A stretch of DNA of 64,000 nt from Plasmodiophora brassicae (taxonomy: Eukaryota; Endomyxa; Phytomyxea; Plasmodiophorida; Plasmodiophoridae), in contig JASFAU010000002.1 in assembly GCA_039704465.1 (NCBI GenBank), forward strand, positions 558,001 to 622,000, in the 5' to 3' direction. Each line of letters begins with the position of its first letter. The first letter of the stretch is position 1. Shown here piece by piece: positions 42,887 to 54,356 of the stretch. The position numbers and the translations under genes were made by a program. The notes beneath the pieces are model-generated. The model was not told the origin of the DNA and made no database searches. It was given only the letters and a program-made list of their open reading frames with translations.

Positions 42887-44184
42887 ATGGCGTCCCGTGT
42901 CAGGGAAACGTATCGCGGGCACGCCGGCCCAGTGGAATGCGTTTGCGTTTGTCGGCAGGCCGACCATCTGTTCCTGTCGGGCGGGTCGGACGGCACGGCC
43001 CGCCTGTGGGATCGCCGGACGGACGGCAGGGTTCGGATCGCTGCGCCCCCCGGTTTGATGTCCGGCCAGGAACGTTCATGCGCTGATGCAGAGGGCTGCC
43101 CGGTGCATACCTGGGGACGGCACTAGCGTCGGCAGCGTCGCCAGTGAAGACGCGGAGATGGTCCTTGTGGCAGCTGGCAACAGCGTGCGGTTCTACGATC
43201 TTCGACGAGCGGATTCGAACGCTGTTATAATCAGGCCTGCGTCGACATCAGTCCTATACACAGGTGCCTGGCGATAGGTCGCGATTTCGACCTGATGGGG
43301 GTCTAACGGGATCAAACAGCATCCGACGACGTCAACCAAGTCAGGGTTCGCGAAGGCACGTTTGTTACAGGGGACGACACTGGCGCGGTCGTCATCGGGG
43401 ACGTTTCAGACGATCCAGCCGACCATGTCGTCATTGCTGAGGGTCAATCGAGTCGGCTATGTCTGCTGCCGTTCCGGTGAACCTGACCCTGACCTGCGCA
43501 GCACATTCCAGCATATGCATCGCAACCGAGATCACAAGTGATTGCTGCATAACTGGTGGCATGGACTCGATGGTGCACATTTGGGACGTTGAGTAGGATG
43601 AGCGGGCCGGCATGCGATCAATATGATCCCCTGACCACGTGTCTTGATAGTGGCGCGTACGTCGGATCCGTTTCGATGTCGTTCCCAGAGGGGTCGGGGA
43701 CGGTCGTGCAGCCGTCAATGGTTCACTCGATGGGTGCCTCTCGAGACGGGTCGATACTCGCAGTTGGCCTGGGCAACGCTGACGTTTCGCTGTGCGACAT
43801 TGCGTCAGTTAAAGACGTCGCCCGACTCCATGGCCACACTGGCATAGTCTGCGCTGTCGAGTTTGCCCTCTGGAATCCAGGTGCGTCTCGCTCAGAACAC
43901 GACAACATCGTTTTCTGCTTCCTCTAATGCTCTGTATAACTGCAGATAACGTTGTCGTTTCCGCTTCGACAGATTCCACCATTGCGCTGTGGGACCTGTC
44001 GTCATCATCGTCGTCGGCACCCGTCTCTGGTCTCTCTCGTGTCGAGCAAGACTTCTTCGACACGGGCGCCATGCTCGACCGCGTGCATCTCGAGCATAAA
44101 CCCAACAGCGTATCCACGACCAGCGACCACTGTATTCTCATCGCGGATTCGTCGTCCTCCATCACATCACTACGCTTGGTTTGA
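42887..44184 (+). CDS. WDR53: WD40-repeat protein, WDR53-like
   Basis: WDR53 is a seven-blade propeller proposed as a CUL4-DDB1 substrate receptor. Blade motifs: YRGHAGPVECVCVC...SGGSDGTARLWDRR, LVAAGNSVRFYDLRRAD, FVTGDDTGAVVIGDV, MDSMVHIWDVE, MGASRDGSILAVGLGNADVS, LHGHTGIVCAVEF, VVVSASTDSTIALWDLSS. The C terminus LEHKPNSVSTTSDHCILIAD resembles the 'ieHgeKvN.l' ending of WDR53. About five introns. The family assignment rests on this ending and blade layout and is moderately secure; WD40 identity is secure. Confidence 0.72.
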
Positions 44185-44231
44185 GCGTCCTGCCGCACCG
44201 ATTATACACGAATAGTTAATTGGCCACATAT

Positions 44232-47200
44232 TCAACTGCGACGGCGACGACGGCGACGTCGCCCACCGGACGCGTTCTGCTTCGCCGACACCGAATCTGT
44301 CGATATCGGCGACGCGGTCCTCGTTGACACCATTGCCAGCAACATGTCCGACTTGTCCTGGGATCCCGAGCTTGATTGTGAGGTGGGGTCGTCGTCGAAC
44401 AATAGGTCGATGCTGGACAGTCCGACAACGCTTTCGCCGTTGTTGCCGCGATCACATTCGCTGGACTCTCCGATGCTGGGCATCTTCACTCCCAACAGGT
44501 GGAAGGTCGCGTCGAGATCGGGCACAGCGCTGTCTTCGCCAACGGCACTGCCGAGCGTTCCGTCAGGCTTGGTGGCCCCGTCGTCCTCGCCGTTTATCTG
44601 GTTGATGACGAGATTCAGATCAGCGACTTTCAGCTCTTCGAGACGACGGAATGCCGCCTCGAGTTCAGTTTCGTCAGACTCGCCGTCAACGTTGATGATG
44701 CCGAGGCCATCGTCCGATTCCGTAAGCATCGCAAGGTCGTCGTCATCGTCATCGTCATCGTCGTCGTCCTTGACAGCGTCGTCTTCTTCATCGACGTCCC
44801 CTTCAGCGGCCAGCGCGTCTTCTTCTTTCATGTCATCGGCTTTTGTCGTCGTCCTTGTCGACATCGCCTCAAGAACCCTGAGCACATATGCCATCCTTAG
44901 CCCAATATGAGGCAGGAACGTCAAGGGAAGGCCCTACCTATTGCCGGGCATGAAGAGTTCCTCGACGAGCGATGCTGGTGGCTGGCCGTGACCAAGTATA
45001 TCCAGGGCGCCGTCCGGCAAACCTTCATCACTGCCGTCGATGATCTGGGTTAGGATGGCGGCTGCTTCCCGCACCATGGGATGCCAGTCTCGCAGAAGAG
45101 CACGAACAGCAACCTGGATAACCTCCGGTTGCTTCTTTAGAACCGCAGGGGACGTTCCTGAAGCGGCCCAAATCAAGCGCAAGCCCCAGAGACGCGACGA
45201 AGCGTTCGACGCGTCCAAGCAGGCCTCACAGGCAGAGTCGACCCATAGCATATCGGGTACGCGGGGGCGACTCGCGGCACCTTCGCCCGTTGCTTCCAAA
45301 TGCTCTTGACGATTAATCGTCACGATCCGTAGCATAGCCCACAGGCACATGGCCCGCACATTATGCCAGTTAGACGTTGCCGACCAGCGTAGGAGAAGCG
45401 ACCAGATGGCTACTAGCGTGTCGCTGCCGATGTCGTCGCTGCTGACGACCAGGTTCTGGAGAGCATCGGCGATCGTAAACTGACATGATGGGTCCGAGGT
45501 CGATGCTGCTGCGCACGACAAATAGAGCGATGCAAGCGCATCGCATGATGCGGTTGGCGACTTCGACAACTGCGACAGAAGTTGCAGAGCTTCGGCGCGA
45601 ATCAATGAATGCGGGTCGGCAACAAGGCGTCGCAGCACTGGTAGAACGTGATGAAGCATATCATGGGGAGCGTTTTGCACAGGCACAGATCGTGCAGCCT
45701 GATTGGCGAAACGCAGCATTTCCAGATGCTCGTCATGGTTAACGGTACCGTCTTCATGGCTGAGGCAGCATACGAGTGCAGGAAAGTATCCCAGCTTCAC
45801 GATGAGTTTGCACAGCAGGCGCCGCGACGCTATAGCAGCGTCGGAGCTGGCCGTATTCCTAACCAATAATCGTTAGAACGTGGGCACGACGGTTGCCCGT
45901 TAGGTGAGATTCCGACCTGTTCAGCAGGACCAGGAGAACGGCGCGTAGATGATGCCATTTCAGCAACGGTGACAGATTCTCCAGGATCACGTTCAGCAAA
46001 CCAAACGTCTCGTCGAAGACGGAATTGGGGATCCAGACCAAAAACTGGCGAAGGAAGTCAAACAGGACAGGTGATGGCTCTACAATAAAACGTCAGCTAA
46101 GGCCGGTGAAAGGGTGAACCAGCACAATAAACAAACCGGCTATAGGCGCAACGCATAGCATAGCTTGGAGTACGTCCTTCGAGGGCGAACCATCCGTCAT
46201 ATGGCGAATGGCAGCAAGGAAGATAGGATCCGTGACAGCGCCAATTGACTGGGACTCAGTCGCACGGGCACCAAGGTTATTGGCTCGAACGCACATCGAA
46301 AGACACTGCCATAACGCCCGGAACGTCGGCAGGTGCATCTTAGTGCGATGAACAGTGTGCATGGATATTAACTCGTCAAGTACGGGTACGATTCCAGCAA
46401 ACGGCATCTGTGTGCCCTTGGACGGATCACGCTGTGGTTCGACGGACCTATGCGTCGTTACCATCGACATTGCACGTTAAACTGGCGTTCGCTTACCCTC
46501 GGGTGGAGTCGGCCTGCGATTCAGCAACCCGATGCAAAAGGAGGAGCAGGCCCTGAAGTGGATGGGTCGTGGGTGATTCATTCGCCGACGTTGCCATCTG
46601 ATCACAGGTCTGACGAGATTGCGCACTCAAGGCCGACGCCATCCAGTCAATAAAGTCCTGTCATATGGTAAGACACCACGACATTAGATGGAGGACTATA
46701 GCAGCGCTAACCTGCACTTGGTGTTCCTGGATGACCACGGGGAACCACTCAACAAGAAGACTCCAGACCTGCGTTGCAATCCTGTTAACAGCAGGATGGA
46801 CGGGACCACATAGATAAAACACGCTTGATAGCGACTCGCATGAGATTCGAGCATCGCCCTAACAGGTAGAGAATGTCAGACAAAGACGCGACAATGTGGA
46901 ATGCCTCACAACCTGAAGGCGCGCTAAGACAATCACCCAGAAACGAAGAACCGTTGGGATGGCGTGCGCAGCAGTAGCGATATCGTCGATGAGGCGGTTC
47001 AGTTCGGGTTGAAGGGTATCTTCGGATAATCGCTGTAGCGCGCGTCCGGTTAGCTGGCCGAGGCACGACTCGATGGATTCCATAACAGGGGTGATTGAGA
47101 CGGGGTCGTGAACGGATATGATGGCGGATGTCATAACCGGAAGGTATGGCGCGCAATCGCAGCCAAGAACGTCAATTACAAACTCGAGGCAACGTGCAGC

Positions 47201-47999
47201 GGCCTCCCTCACGAAACCCACCGGATCCGCCACCATGCGGCACAACAGCTGCGTGACAACCGTTAAGCATAGGGCGATGAAACACGTTCTACGAGACGCA
47301 TACCAGAATAAGATCCGGCTGGAGTCGGGAGACAACTGACAACGCGTCTTCATGTTTTTCGACGAGGCGATCACTGTGGACAGCCATAGATAACGCTTTC
47401 AGCTTGTCTGTGGTCTTGTTAGGACCGGTTAGCGCCGCAGCCGCAAGAACTCGAAGCCCAGCACTCGATGCGGCCAAAGATGAGAGCACGACATCATCTG
47501 AAGAACCAGTGTCGTCGAGGTTGTCAACGAAAGTGGCAGCGTTGAGGAGGAGCTCGGACGATTGTTGGTATGAGCGTCCGTCGACAAGGGCTAGGGCAGC
47601 AAGAACGTCGGTGTGCACCGCCTCTCTGAACCTCGACGCTTCTCTGAGTCTGGCGGACGCATTAAGAAGCGGTATCACTGACGGCACAGACGGCGCTACC
47701 GCCAGACTATGCCCATGTACAGCAACGGTCAACGGGACCGTTGTTGGTGTCGTAACAATGAGGTGTGATGCAACACCCAGAACTCGGAACGAAGCATACG
47801 AACGTGCGACTTTTGACGGGGAATATCCCAAGCCCCGCAGCTCAACGTATGTCCTCACGTCGATCGGCGACGACGCCCCATCGCAGCCAACTACAACGAG
47901 TACGACGACAGCAGGACCGGGCAGGTCGACGCGGAACGAGTCTGTCCAAGGAAAAGTCAGTTCCTCGAAGTAAACAGGCGATAGGTTTCGACATGCCAT
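44232..47999 (-). CDS. Large HEAT-repeat protein with acidic linker and poly-arginine tail
   Basis: Exons from 47999 to 44232 on one strand form one gene; a verified joint is PGNR|MAYVLRVLEAMSTRTTTK (GTAGGG...CTAAG). Helical repeats include VVTQLLCRMVADPVGFVREA, PVMTSAIISVHDPVSITPVM, HHVLPVLRRLVADPHSLIRA, VRALLRDWHPMVREAAAILT. The C terminus has an Asp run (KDDDDDDDDDDD), then DSVSAKQNASGG and eight consecutive Arg. I do not recognise the family. The total is about 1,000 residues, suggesting a scaffold or nuclear transport/assembly factor. The start may be 47999 (MACRNLSPV) or 48057 in another frame. Ends 47 bases from the convergent WDR53-like gene. Confidence 0.65.
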
Positions 48000-48316
48000 T
48001 GCTGACAGCGACCAAATCTGAGAGACAGTACCGACAAATCAACGGGGCCGAGACCATGTTCGCCTCCTCTCATGCAAGCGCCTTCGAACGTGGCGGATGA
48101 TACCAAGTCCCAAGTCGTTAGCGGCGTGGCGTTTTAAGCCGGCGTGATGAAAACCCTGAGACGAACCGGCAAACACGACACGATACCAGTGTGCCGAGGG
48201 GCCTGGTCGTCACACAGTGACGGAGACCGCCAGAACGGCCCTTCTCTTGTTGGCTCCGACGCAAGGTGAGAGCAGCATGGCCGGGTACCCCCCGGTCACC
48301 GAACGCAAACGTTATG

Positions 48317-50443
48317 TCAGGTGGAACCACCGTTTGACCAGCGGGAGAGCTTCAGTGTTGCTCGTATTTCGTCAGCGCAACCGACGCTATCGTACAGGTC
48401 GCACAAGATCCGCCTTGCTGCCATCATGTCCTTCGACTGCAGGTCGGACAATGAGCAGAGCTTGCGAAATACACGACAGGCACGTTCCACGTCGCCGTGC
48501 TTGCGACAAGCATCGAGCAGTTCCATCCACGATATACATGATAGAGTCGTCGTCGCCAGCTGCTCGCATTTGTCCAGGTCGCCTAGCCTGGCGTGCAAGC
48601 CGATCAAGCAGGCCAGATGGAGGTCGTTCATGGTGATATGCCAGGTGCTGCAAAGCTCAGAGACGATACCGATCGCGAGGTCCAGGTCAGCGGCATGCCT
48701 GCATGCGGACAAGAGGGCGCCCAGCGTTACCTCGTCAGGCCTCAGGTTCGCCGTTTTCAACTGTTCGAACGTAACCATCGCGTCGGTGAGCATTCCAACG
48801 TTAGCGTATGCTGCGATCATGGACGTGAACGTTACGACGTTTGGTGTCGACGTTTGACGTCGATCGCTGAACACGCGCTTGGCGGTACGAAGGTGTCCAC
48901 TTTGAGCAAAAGCAGTGATAAACGCGCTGGTGAGATAGTCGTCTGAAGGCGCGACAAGGCACCAACGTTCGTGCAAGGAATACAGGAAGTCGACGTGCGA
49001 ACAGCGGCCGCAACCGGCAACAAGGCAGCAAAGCGCAGGTATATCCAGGTCGATGCCACGTCTGCGCATGGCGTCCAGCAAGGCCATTGCCTGAGTAATG
49101 CAATCGGCCTTCGCGAATGCCGAAACAATGTTGAAACAGATCTCGGGCGACAGCATCAGGACACCTGGACTTTGCAGAACACGCTCACAGAATTCGACCG
49201 CTTTGACGTGCACGCCATGGCGGCTGTAAGCAGCAATCATCGTATTGAACGTCGATGGACTTGGCACTGCCTCCTTGGCCCGTTCACCAAAGACACGCTC
49301 CGCTTCATCCAGGTGACCACATCGATCATAGGCTGATACGAACGCGCACACGACAATGTCATTGTCTAGTAATGCATGCTGCCGTGCGTACTGCTGAAGA
49401 ATTTCGATGGCGGGCCGGTCAGAACACCGACCACACGCCGCAACAAACGAGACCAGAACAGGAGCGACAACGATCACGTTACGTTGAACCATGGTTCGGA
49501 AGACGGCCATGCCCTGGGTGACCCGATCCGCATTGGACAATGCAGATAGGATGTGGGTGAAGATCTGTTCGGATGGCGGCAGCAAGATGGCATCCATCAA
49601 CGGGATAACGTTGCAGGCCGCATCGACTCGGTTCTGCGACACGAGCGCCTTGACCAGGTTGCCGAACGTCTGGCGGTTCCGGTGCGGAGCAATACGACCA
49701 TGACGAATGAGGCGTAGAAGGTGTTCGGCGGTGTCGGCCGCGTCTGGCGAGTGACCTTCGGCGCAGCACGCCGCAAACATTGACAACAGCTTCTCGGTCA
49801 CATCGACCTGGTAGTGGATGGAATCCCTCACCAGGGCGAGCGCCGAACCCGGTCGATTGGACGCTCGACAAACGTGCGCGACGCTGTAGATGGCGTTGTG
49901 GGAGCGTAGCCCGCATTTCGCATAGAGCGCCAGAACGTCAGAGAGTCTCGGGGGCGTTGTCATCAGGCAGGCATGGACGAAGTTGCCGAACAGGCTATCG
50001 CACACGTCAACACCATTGCAAAGTGCGGCATCGAGAACAGTCGGCGCTTTCCCAGGCAGACATCTCTTGCAAGCCGACATCATCGACTGGAAGAACCGGA
50101 TATCGGGCCGCCCATCGCAGCAAGCGAGGGCCCGTTCAAAGATCGTCCATGCGCGCCCAGGATCGTCTTCGTGTTTCAGCGCGCGAACTGCCAGCCGCAC
50201 CGACGGCGCGCGGAGGAACTTCCGATACAGGTCCTTCGATGCGGGCCGCCGCGTCGCCGCTCCTGCTGGCGACTGCTCCGACGAGCGCCCTGGGCCAGGC
50301 AGCGGCCGCGGCCGCAGACTATACAGCGCCGTTCGCCTCTCGAGCAGCGCGCATCGCGTCAGCATTGCCGGGGACGACGGCAGTGCAGCTGCCTGCCACG
50401 GGGAACCGCGAACAGCGCCCCTGCCCCTGGGGACGAACTTCAT
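48317..50443 (-). CDS. Pentatricopeptide-repeat protein, PLS/E-like class
   Basis: PPR proteins bind organellar RNA base by base. This 708-residue intronless frame starts with an Arg-rich, acid-poor leader (MKFVPRGRGAVRGSPWQA), plausible as a mitochondrial presequence. Repeats are regular: VVCAFVSAYDRCGHLDEAER, TFNTMIAAYSRHGVHVKAVE, VTFTSMIAAYANVGMLTDAM, NLRPDEVTLGALLSACRHAA. The end (SWMELLDACRKHGDVERACR, then ARRILCDLYDSVGCADEIRA) resembles the E motif that follows the last repeat in plant PLS proteins. No DYW deaminase domain follows. Confidence 0.88.
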   Translation of the reverse strand: MKFVPRGRGAVRGSPWQAAALPSSPAMLTRCALLERRTALYSLRPRPLPGPGRSSEQSPAGAATRRPASKDLYRKFLRAPSVRLAVRALKHEDDPGRAWTIFERALACCDGRPDIRFFQSMMSACKRCLPGKAPTVLDAALCNGVDVCDSLFGNFVHACLMTTPPRLSDVLALYAKCGLRSHNAIYSVAHVCRASNRPGSALALVRDSIHYQVDVTEKLLSMFAACCAEGHSPDAADTAEHLLRLIRHGRIAPHRNRQTFGNLVKALVSQNRVDAACNVIPLMDAILLPPSEQIFTHILSALSNADRVTQGMAVFRTMVQRNVIVVAPVLVSFVAACGRCSDRPAIEILQQYARQHALLDNDIVVCAFVSAYDRCGHLDEAERVFGERAKEAVPSPSTFNTMIAAYSRHGVHVKAVEFCERVLQSPGVLMLSPEICFNIVSAFAKADCITQAMALLDAMRRRGIDLDIPALCCLVAGCGRCSHVDFLYSLHERWCLVAPSDDYLTSAFITAFAQSGHLRTAKRVFSDRRQTSTPNVVTFTSMIAAYANVGMLTDAMVTFEQLKTANLRPDEVTLGALLSACRHAADLDLAIGIVSELCSTWHITMNDLHLACLIGLHARLGDLDKCEQLATTTLSCISWMELLDACRKHGDVERACRVFRKLCSLSDLQSKDMMAARRILCDLYDSVGCADEIRATLKLSRWSNGGST

Positions 50444-50574
50444 CCAGCGTTACGACACGACGAACGCCGTCACAACGAACATATTATTGATGTATAGGCT
50501 GGCGTGACCCATCTGTAGCGTCGTCGTCGAGCGTCGGTTGATGCTGACGCTGGCCGTTGCCGGTGGGCAGAGCG

Positions 50575-51405
50575 TCACGTTCGGACACCAGTTATCCACC
50601 TGAGGCGGCCGTTGTAATCGCGATGCGCCTCGACGAGGTCCAGACCAGCCGAGCGCATCCACTGTTGCAGTCGGAGCGTCTGGAACGTCTCGCCGTACTC
50701 GATGACAAGGGACGGCGCCGATGAGGACGACGCCGCCCTTGGTCGAACCAGATAAGGGGTGGCCCGTATGATGCTCCGGCAAACGTCTAGACCGAGATGC
50801 CCAGCGCAAAGAGCACGTGGGGACTCCCAGCGTCGCACGCCTTCATCAAGCCGTCGCCAGTGATGAACAGGAATGTAGGGCGGGTTCGACACGACCATAT
50901 CGAACATGCTGCCGCCGTTCAGGTCCAGCGCCCTCCCGACCCACCCATCGTCATCGCCGACAACCATCTCCGCGAACCGGACGCTCTTGCAGCCGACCTT
51001 TACAGCATTGTCGCCGGATTGCTGAACGGCATCGGGCGACGCATCGATCGCAACGACGGACAGGCCAGGAACGGCGCTGGCTAACGCCAGACTAATGCAT
51101 CCTGTGCCGCACCCGATCTCCAGGACGGTCTCCGACCCGGTGACCCGCCCCGCCAGCCAGGCGCACCACTGCTCTGTCTCCGGCCTCGGTATCAGCTGCC
51201 CAGGTCGGCAGTGCACGTCGATGCCGACGAACGGCTGCGTGCCCAGCACGAGCTGCAGCGGTTTCCCGGTGAGGCGATCGCGCAGCAGGTCGGCGGCGTC
51301 CTTCCCAGTCGACCTGGCGTGCTCCATGATCCAGCGCGCTTCCTGCCCTGGGCAGTCGGTGACACGGGACGCGCGCAGCGCCGCCTGAATCGATGCCAGG
51401 CGCAT
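50575..51405 (-). CDS. HEMK1: Release-factor glutamine methyltransferase HEMK1/PrmC
   Basis: N5-methylates the Gln of the GGQ motif of (mitochondrial) class-1 release factors. A 276-residue intronless frame. N-terminal helical region (EARWIMEHARSTGKDAADLL), substrate loop QPFVGIDVHCRPGQLIPRPE, SAM motif I VLEIGCGTGCISLALASAV, and the catalytic NPPY in DMVVSNPPYIPVHHWRRLDE. LGLDVCRSIIRATPYLV and VIEYGETFQTLRLQQWMRSA complete the family. No obvious presequence. Its start lies 43 bases from that of NAA50. Confidence 0.93.
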   Translation of the reverse strand: MRLASIQAALRASRVTDCPGQEARWIMEHARSTGKDAADLLRDRLTGKPLQLVLGTQPFVGIDVHCRPGQLIPRPETEQWCAWLAGRVTGSETVLEIGCGTGCISLALASAVPGLSVVAIDASPDAVQQSGDNAVKVGCKSVRFAEMVVGDDDGWVGRALDLNGGSMFDMVVSNPPYIPVHHWRRLDEGVRRWESPRALCAGHLGLDVCRSIIRATPYLVRPRAASSSSAPSLVIEYGETFQTLRLQQWMRSAGLDLVEAHRDYNGRLRWITGVRT

Positions 51406-51448
51406 GCCTCCTTACCTGTACTGACTGGAGTGCGCGGCGGCGTCGCCA
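51406..51448. promoter_or_regulatory. 43-bp bidirectional intergenic gap between HEMK1 and NAA50
   Basis: Only 43 bases separate the two divergent ATGs, so the two genes must share a very compact promoter or have transcription starts inside each other's coding region. Confidence 0.5.
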
Positions 51449-52095
51449 TGGATCGCCGCGACGTTGACGTCGTCCCGCTGCGGGACGTGACTGTCGCCCG
51501 CGACCTCAACCGCATCTTCCTGCCCGTACGATACGATGATAGGTTCTACGACGACGTCATGGCGTCTGGACTCAGGTCCGTCTGCGTTCCTTGCTGTCGG
51601 GTTGACAGTTGGTCATTGTTGCCATCGGTGCAGTTTCATTGGTTCGTGATCTGTGCACGATCGTCTGCTGCTGTCGTCTGCCATTGATGCTCTACGGTAG
51701 CGGCTGATGGCGACGAGCCGATCGGGCTGGTCTGCTGCTCACTGGAATCGCCGACGCGTGTTTATATTGGCAGCCTGGGCGTCAAAGCGACGGTTCTGCT
51801 CGCGCTGGTTCTTCTGCGTTTCTGCTGATGTTGAAAGATGCTTGTGTAGTATCGAGGGCGGGGTCTGGCAACCCGATTAATAACGAGAGTCCTGGACGAA
51901 AGCGTCGAGATGAACGTCGAATCCATATACCTGCACGTGCAGGCGAACAACGACACGGCGCTCGACCTGTACGAACGTCTTGGGTTCATACGCGTTGGTA
52001 AGGTCGACAACTACTACAAGCGAGTGAAACCGTCAACGGCGTTCATCCTGGAGAGGCGCCTTCACTCTGCCGTGCACAACGGGACCATCAATTGA
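51449..52095 (+). CDS. NAA50: N-alpha-acetyltransferase 50
   Basis: NAA50 acetylates N-terminal Met and supports sister-chromatid cohesion with the NatA complex. Exon 1: LRDVTVARDLNRIFLPVRYD, DRFYDDVMASG, matching the FPVsYndkFY.dv signature. A middle exon yields VYIGSLGV. The last exon reads VESIYLHVQANNDTALDLYE, RLGFIRVGKVDNYYKRVKPS, the acetyl-CoA-binding and C-terminal block with the YYKR ending. Three or four short introns; the middle exon joints are not fully placed. Start GCCATGG is a good Kozak context. Confidence 0.88.
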
Positions 52096-52110
52096 GATCG
52101 ACTTGTATTA

Positions 52111-52578
52111 TTATTCACCCCATTCGCAGCGGTTGGCTGGCCCCAACGACACCATACCGTCGTTCTTGCAAAGGTAGTCGTCGTCGACCGCACACAAGGC
52201 GAACGCTTTCATCGATTCGGCTGAAGACGACCAGGTCCTTGTTCGCATCGTCACGACATGGTCATCGAACCGAACCTTCTTTCCTGACGATGACCACAGG
52301 AATCGTCGCAGGGCAAATCGTCTTCGTCGGCGCCGGGGACGATGCAGTAAGCATCCATGGATGGCCGTGTCTTCGCCATCTGCATCGGCTTCTGGTTGGG
52401 GCGACTCGTCTTCTGGGCGGAAGTGTTTCCCTACCAGACGCCTGAGGAACGATCGTTTGCGGTGCGCATCTGCGGCCGATGGCATATGACGACTCGCCTC
52501 AGGATCGATATGGACATCGCAGCCACCATCGTCATCGTCACTGATAGTTCTCGTGTCCCCGGCACAGAAGCACCCCAT
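52111..52578 (-). CDS. Small MGC-type protein with PP1-docking-like motif
   Basis: 155 residues, no introns, no known domain. It begins MGCFCAGDTRT, which fits N-myristoylation at Gly2 with palmitoylation at Cys3/Cys5, so membrane attachment is likely. An acidic patch (SDDDDGGCD) is followed by basic stretches (RPRRRRRRFALRRFLW), and KKVRFDDHV fits the RVxF docking motif of protein phosphatase 1. All functional statements are inferences from short motifs. Convergent with NAA50 (16-base gap). Confidence 0.5.
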   Translation of the reverse strand: MGCFCAGDTRTISDDDDGGCDVHIDPEASRHMPSAADAHRKRSFLRRLVGKHFRPEDESPQPEADADGEDTAIHGCLLHRPRRRRRRFALRRFLWSSSGKKVRFDDHVVTMRTRTWSSSAESMKAFALCAVDDDYLCKNDGMVSLGPANRCEWGE

Positions 52579-52943
52579 TAAATCCACCGTCGTAGGTCGC
52601 GACACGTGAATCGGGAAGACAATGGACGCGCGAGACGAGCACCGCCGCCCAACGTAATACTGTGCGTTGACAGACTTGAAGATGGTCGCTGGTCACAGGG
52701 TCGGCCCTATTATTAGTCGATCGCCTGTTTATCGTGCCTGCCAAGGTTCTCCTTCGCTATGGACGCTTGCCTCAATTGGCGTCCGACGTGGACGCCTTCG
52801 CAGAAAAACTGGAAGCCCAGACGCGGTCGCCGTTACGTTTACCGCAGCGCGTCGACGGCAACTTGGGCACTCGCTGGCAGCGCACCTGTCAACCGGGTAA
52901 TGCGCGACACATTCAGGCAGTACGACGGTTTATGTACTCGGTC
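52579..52943. other. 365 bases with no supported gene
   Basis: Lies between the MGC-type protein start and the FAM50 3' end. A plus-strand frame (AKVLLRYGRLPQLASDVDAF) lacks an ATG and matches nothing I know. Confidence 0.35.
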
Positions 52944-54208
52944 CTACTGCTTTGATGGATCGTAAACTTCCCATCGACAACAGGGGTAGGTGTGCTTGTT
53001 GCGTTCGTACCACGAACGAGTCATGACCTACACCGGCATTCGTAGTCATAAGCAAGAGCGTCACAAAGAGAACGCGACACTGAGCACATACTTTTCCGGC
53101 ATGGCTATCTTCCTTTTCAACGGTGGCATCAGAGATCAATCTGATGTCATCGTGTACATCAAAACGAAACAGCGGTCCACTTTTCCTACACAAAATCCAG
53201 TCAGAGTTCGGGCGATTGCAGCGACCTGCAGTTGACGACCCTCTGGCTTTGTTCAAAATCAGCTCGTAGAACGTGTAGTGATGCGGGACGATAACGTCCT
53301 ACGTTTTCAGTCGACTGATTAAACAGAGCTTCGACGCCACATTCTCTCAACACAGACCTCCTTGACGTACATCAGATGTTCGCAGGTTAACCCTTTAAGA
53401 AGAGGAAACTCCTTGCACAGTTGACGTCGGGCAACCTCGAGGAACTGCACTACGCCAGAAAGGTTGGTCTTCATGGATTACAGGTAAACATAACAAAATG
53501 ACCTGATCAATTCTGTCGCCCTTCTTGACGGTCAACGACTTGCGATTCCCGGTTCCGTCCCAATAGGAATATACAATCTCAAGCGATTCTTGTTTGATCT
53601 GTGTTCCGAGAGTCATTCGGTGATTCTGGAACATGATAAGCACGAACCTTCGCCTGCTGTTCATGCCACTCGCGTTCGAAACGTTGTCGAAGGGCCTTGT
53701 CGGACGCTTCACGATCCGCGTCTTTCAGGAACGAGGTATCCACAGTGGGGTCTTTGACAACTCGAACCTCTGAAATCTGCCCTGAGGCCAGCATTTACGG
53801 TACACAACAAGCAGCAGACCTTCCGTATTGGTCTCTTCTTCACGGTCGGCATCGTCGTCGTCAAAGGAGAGCACATTCACTCTACGCCGTTTCTTCGACT
53901 CCTTTGCCTGCTTCAGCCTGCGCTTCTCTGCCTCGAGTCGCAGCTGATCGATCTGCGCCTTCTTCTGCCTGAACTCGCTCGCTGACAACAATCCGACCGT
54001 GTCCGTCTTGAACTGCGCTTCCAGCCCGGAACCTGGCCAACGTCAACGCCATGCTCCGTACTCACCAAGCCGTTCCCGTACTTTCATAGGTCTTGAACGC
54101 CGAGTCCAGCTTGCGCAGCTCCTCTTCCTTCTTCACCGCTGCCGCCTGCGCCGCGATTTTGTCGGCATCGTTCTTGCGCGTCTGAGCCAGCGTCGAACGA
54201 CGATCCAT
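52944..54208 (-). CDS. FAM50A: FAM50/XAP5 nuclear protein
   Basis: XAP5 proteins are nuclear, associate with the spliceosome and regulate ciliary or circadian genes in various lineages. Start [20 protein letters not shown], coiled region [124 protein letters not shown]. The last exon [27 protein letters not shown] joins after a GTATGT...GTGTAG intron. Clear full-length homologue, about six introns. Confidence 0.92.
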
Positions 54209-54356
54209 CCGGCTCCGCAAGAAACAATGCGCTGCCGCGGCTCCACCTCAACCAGGCGCCACCGGTTCACCACCTGCGGTAAGGTCGGGGCACGGCAAGT
54301 TCTGTTCCAGGACTCGTACTGAACCGCAACGGGTGTGTATTGCCGAGAGCCACTTA

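Noticed and set aside
44344..44910. Ser-rich plus-strand frame (runs of SSSSSS)
   Set aside because: It is the complement of the Asp run of the HEAT protein.
52734..52965. Possible mitochondrial bS21-like protein on the plus strand
   Set aside because: No ATG in the relevant frame and no convincing match to the bS21 core; it also overlaps the FAM50 3' end.
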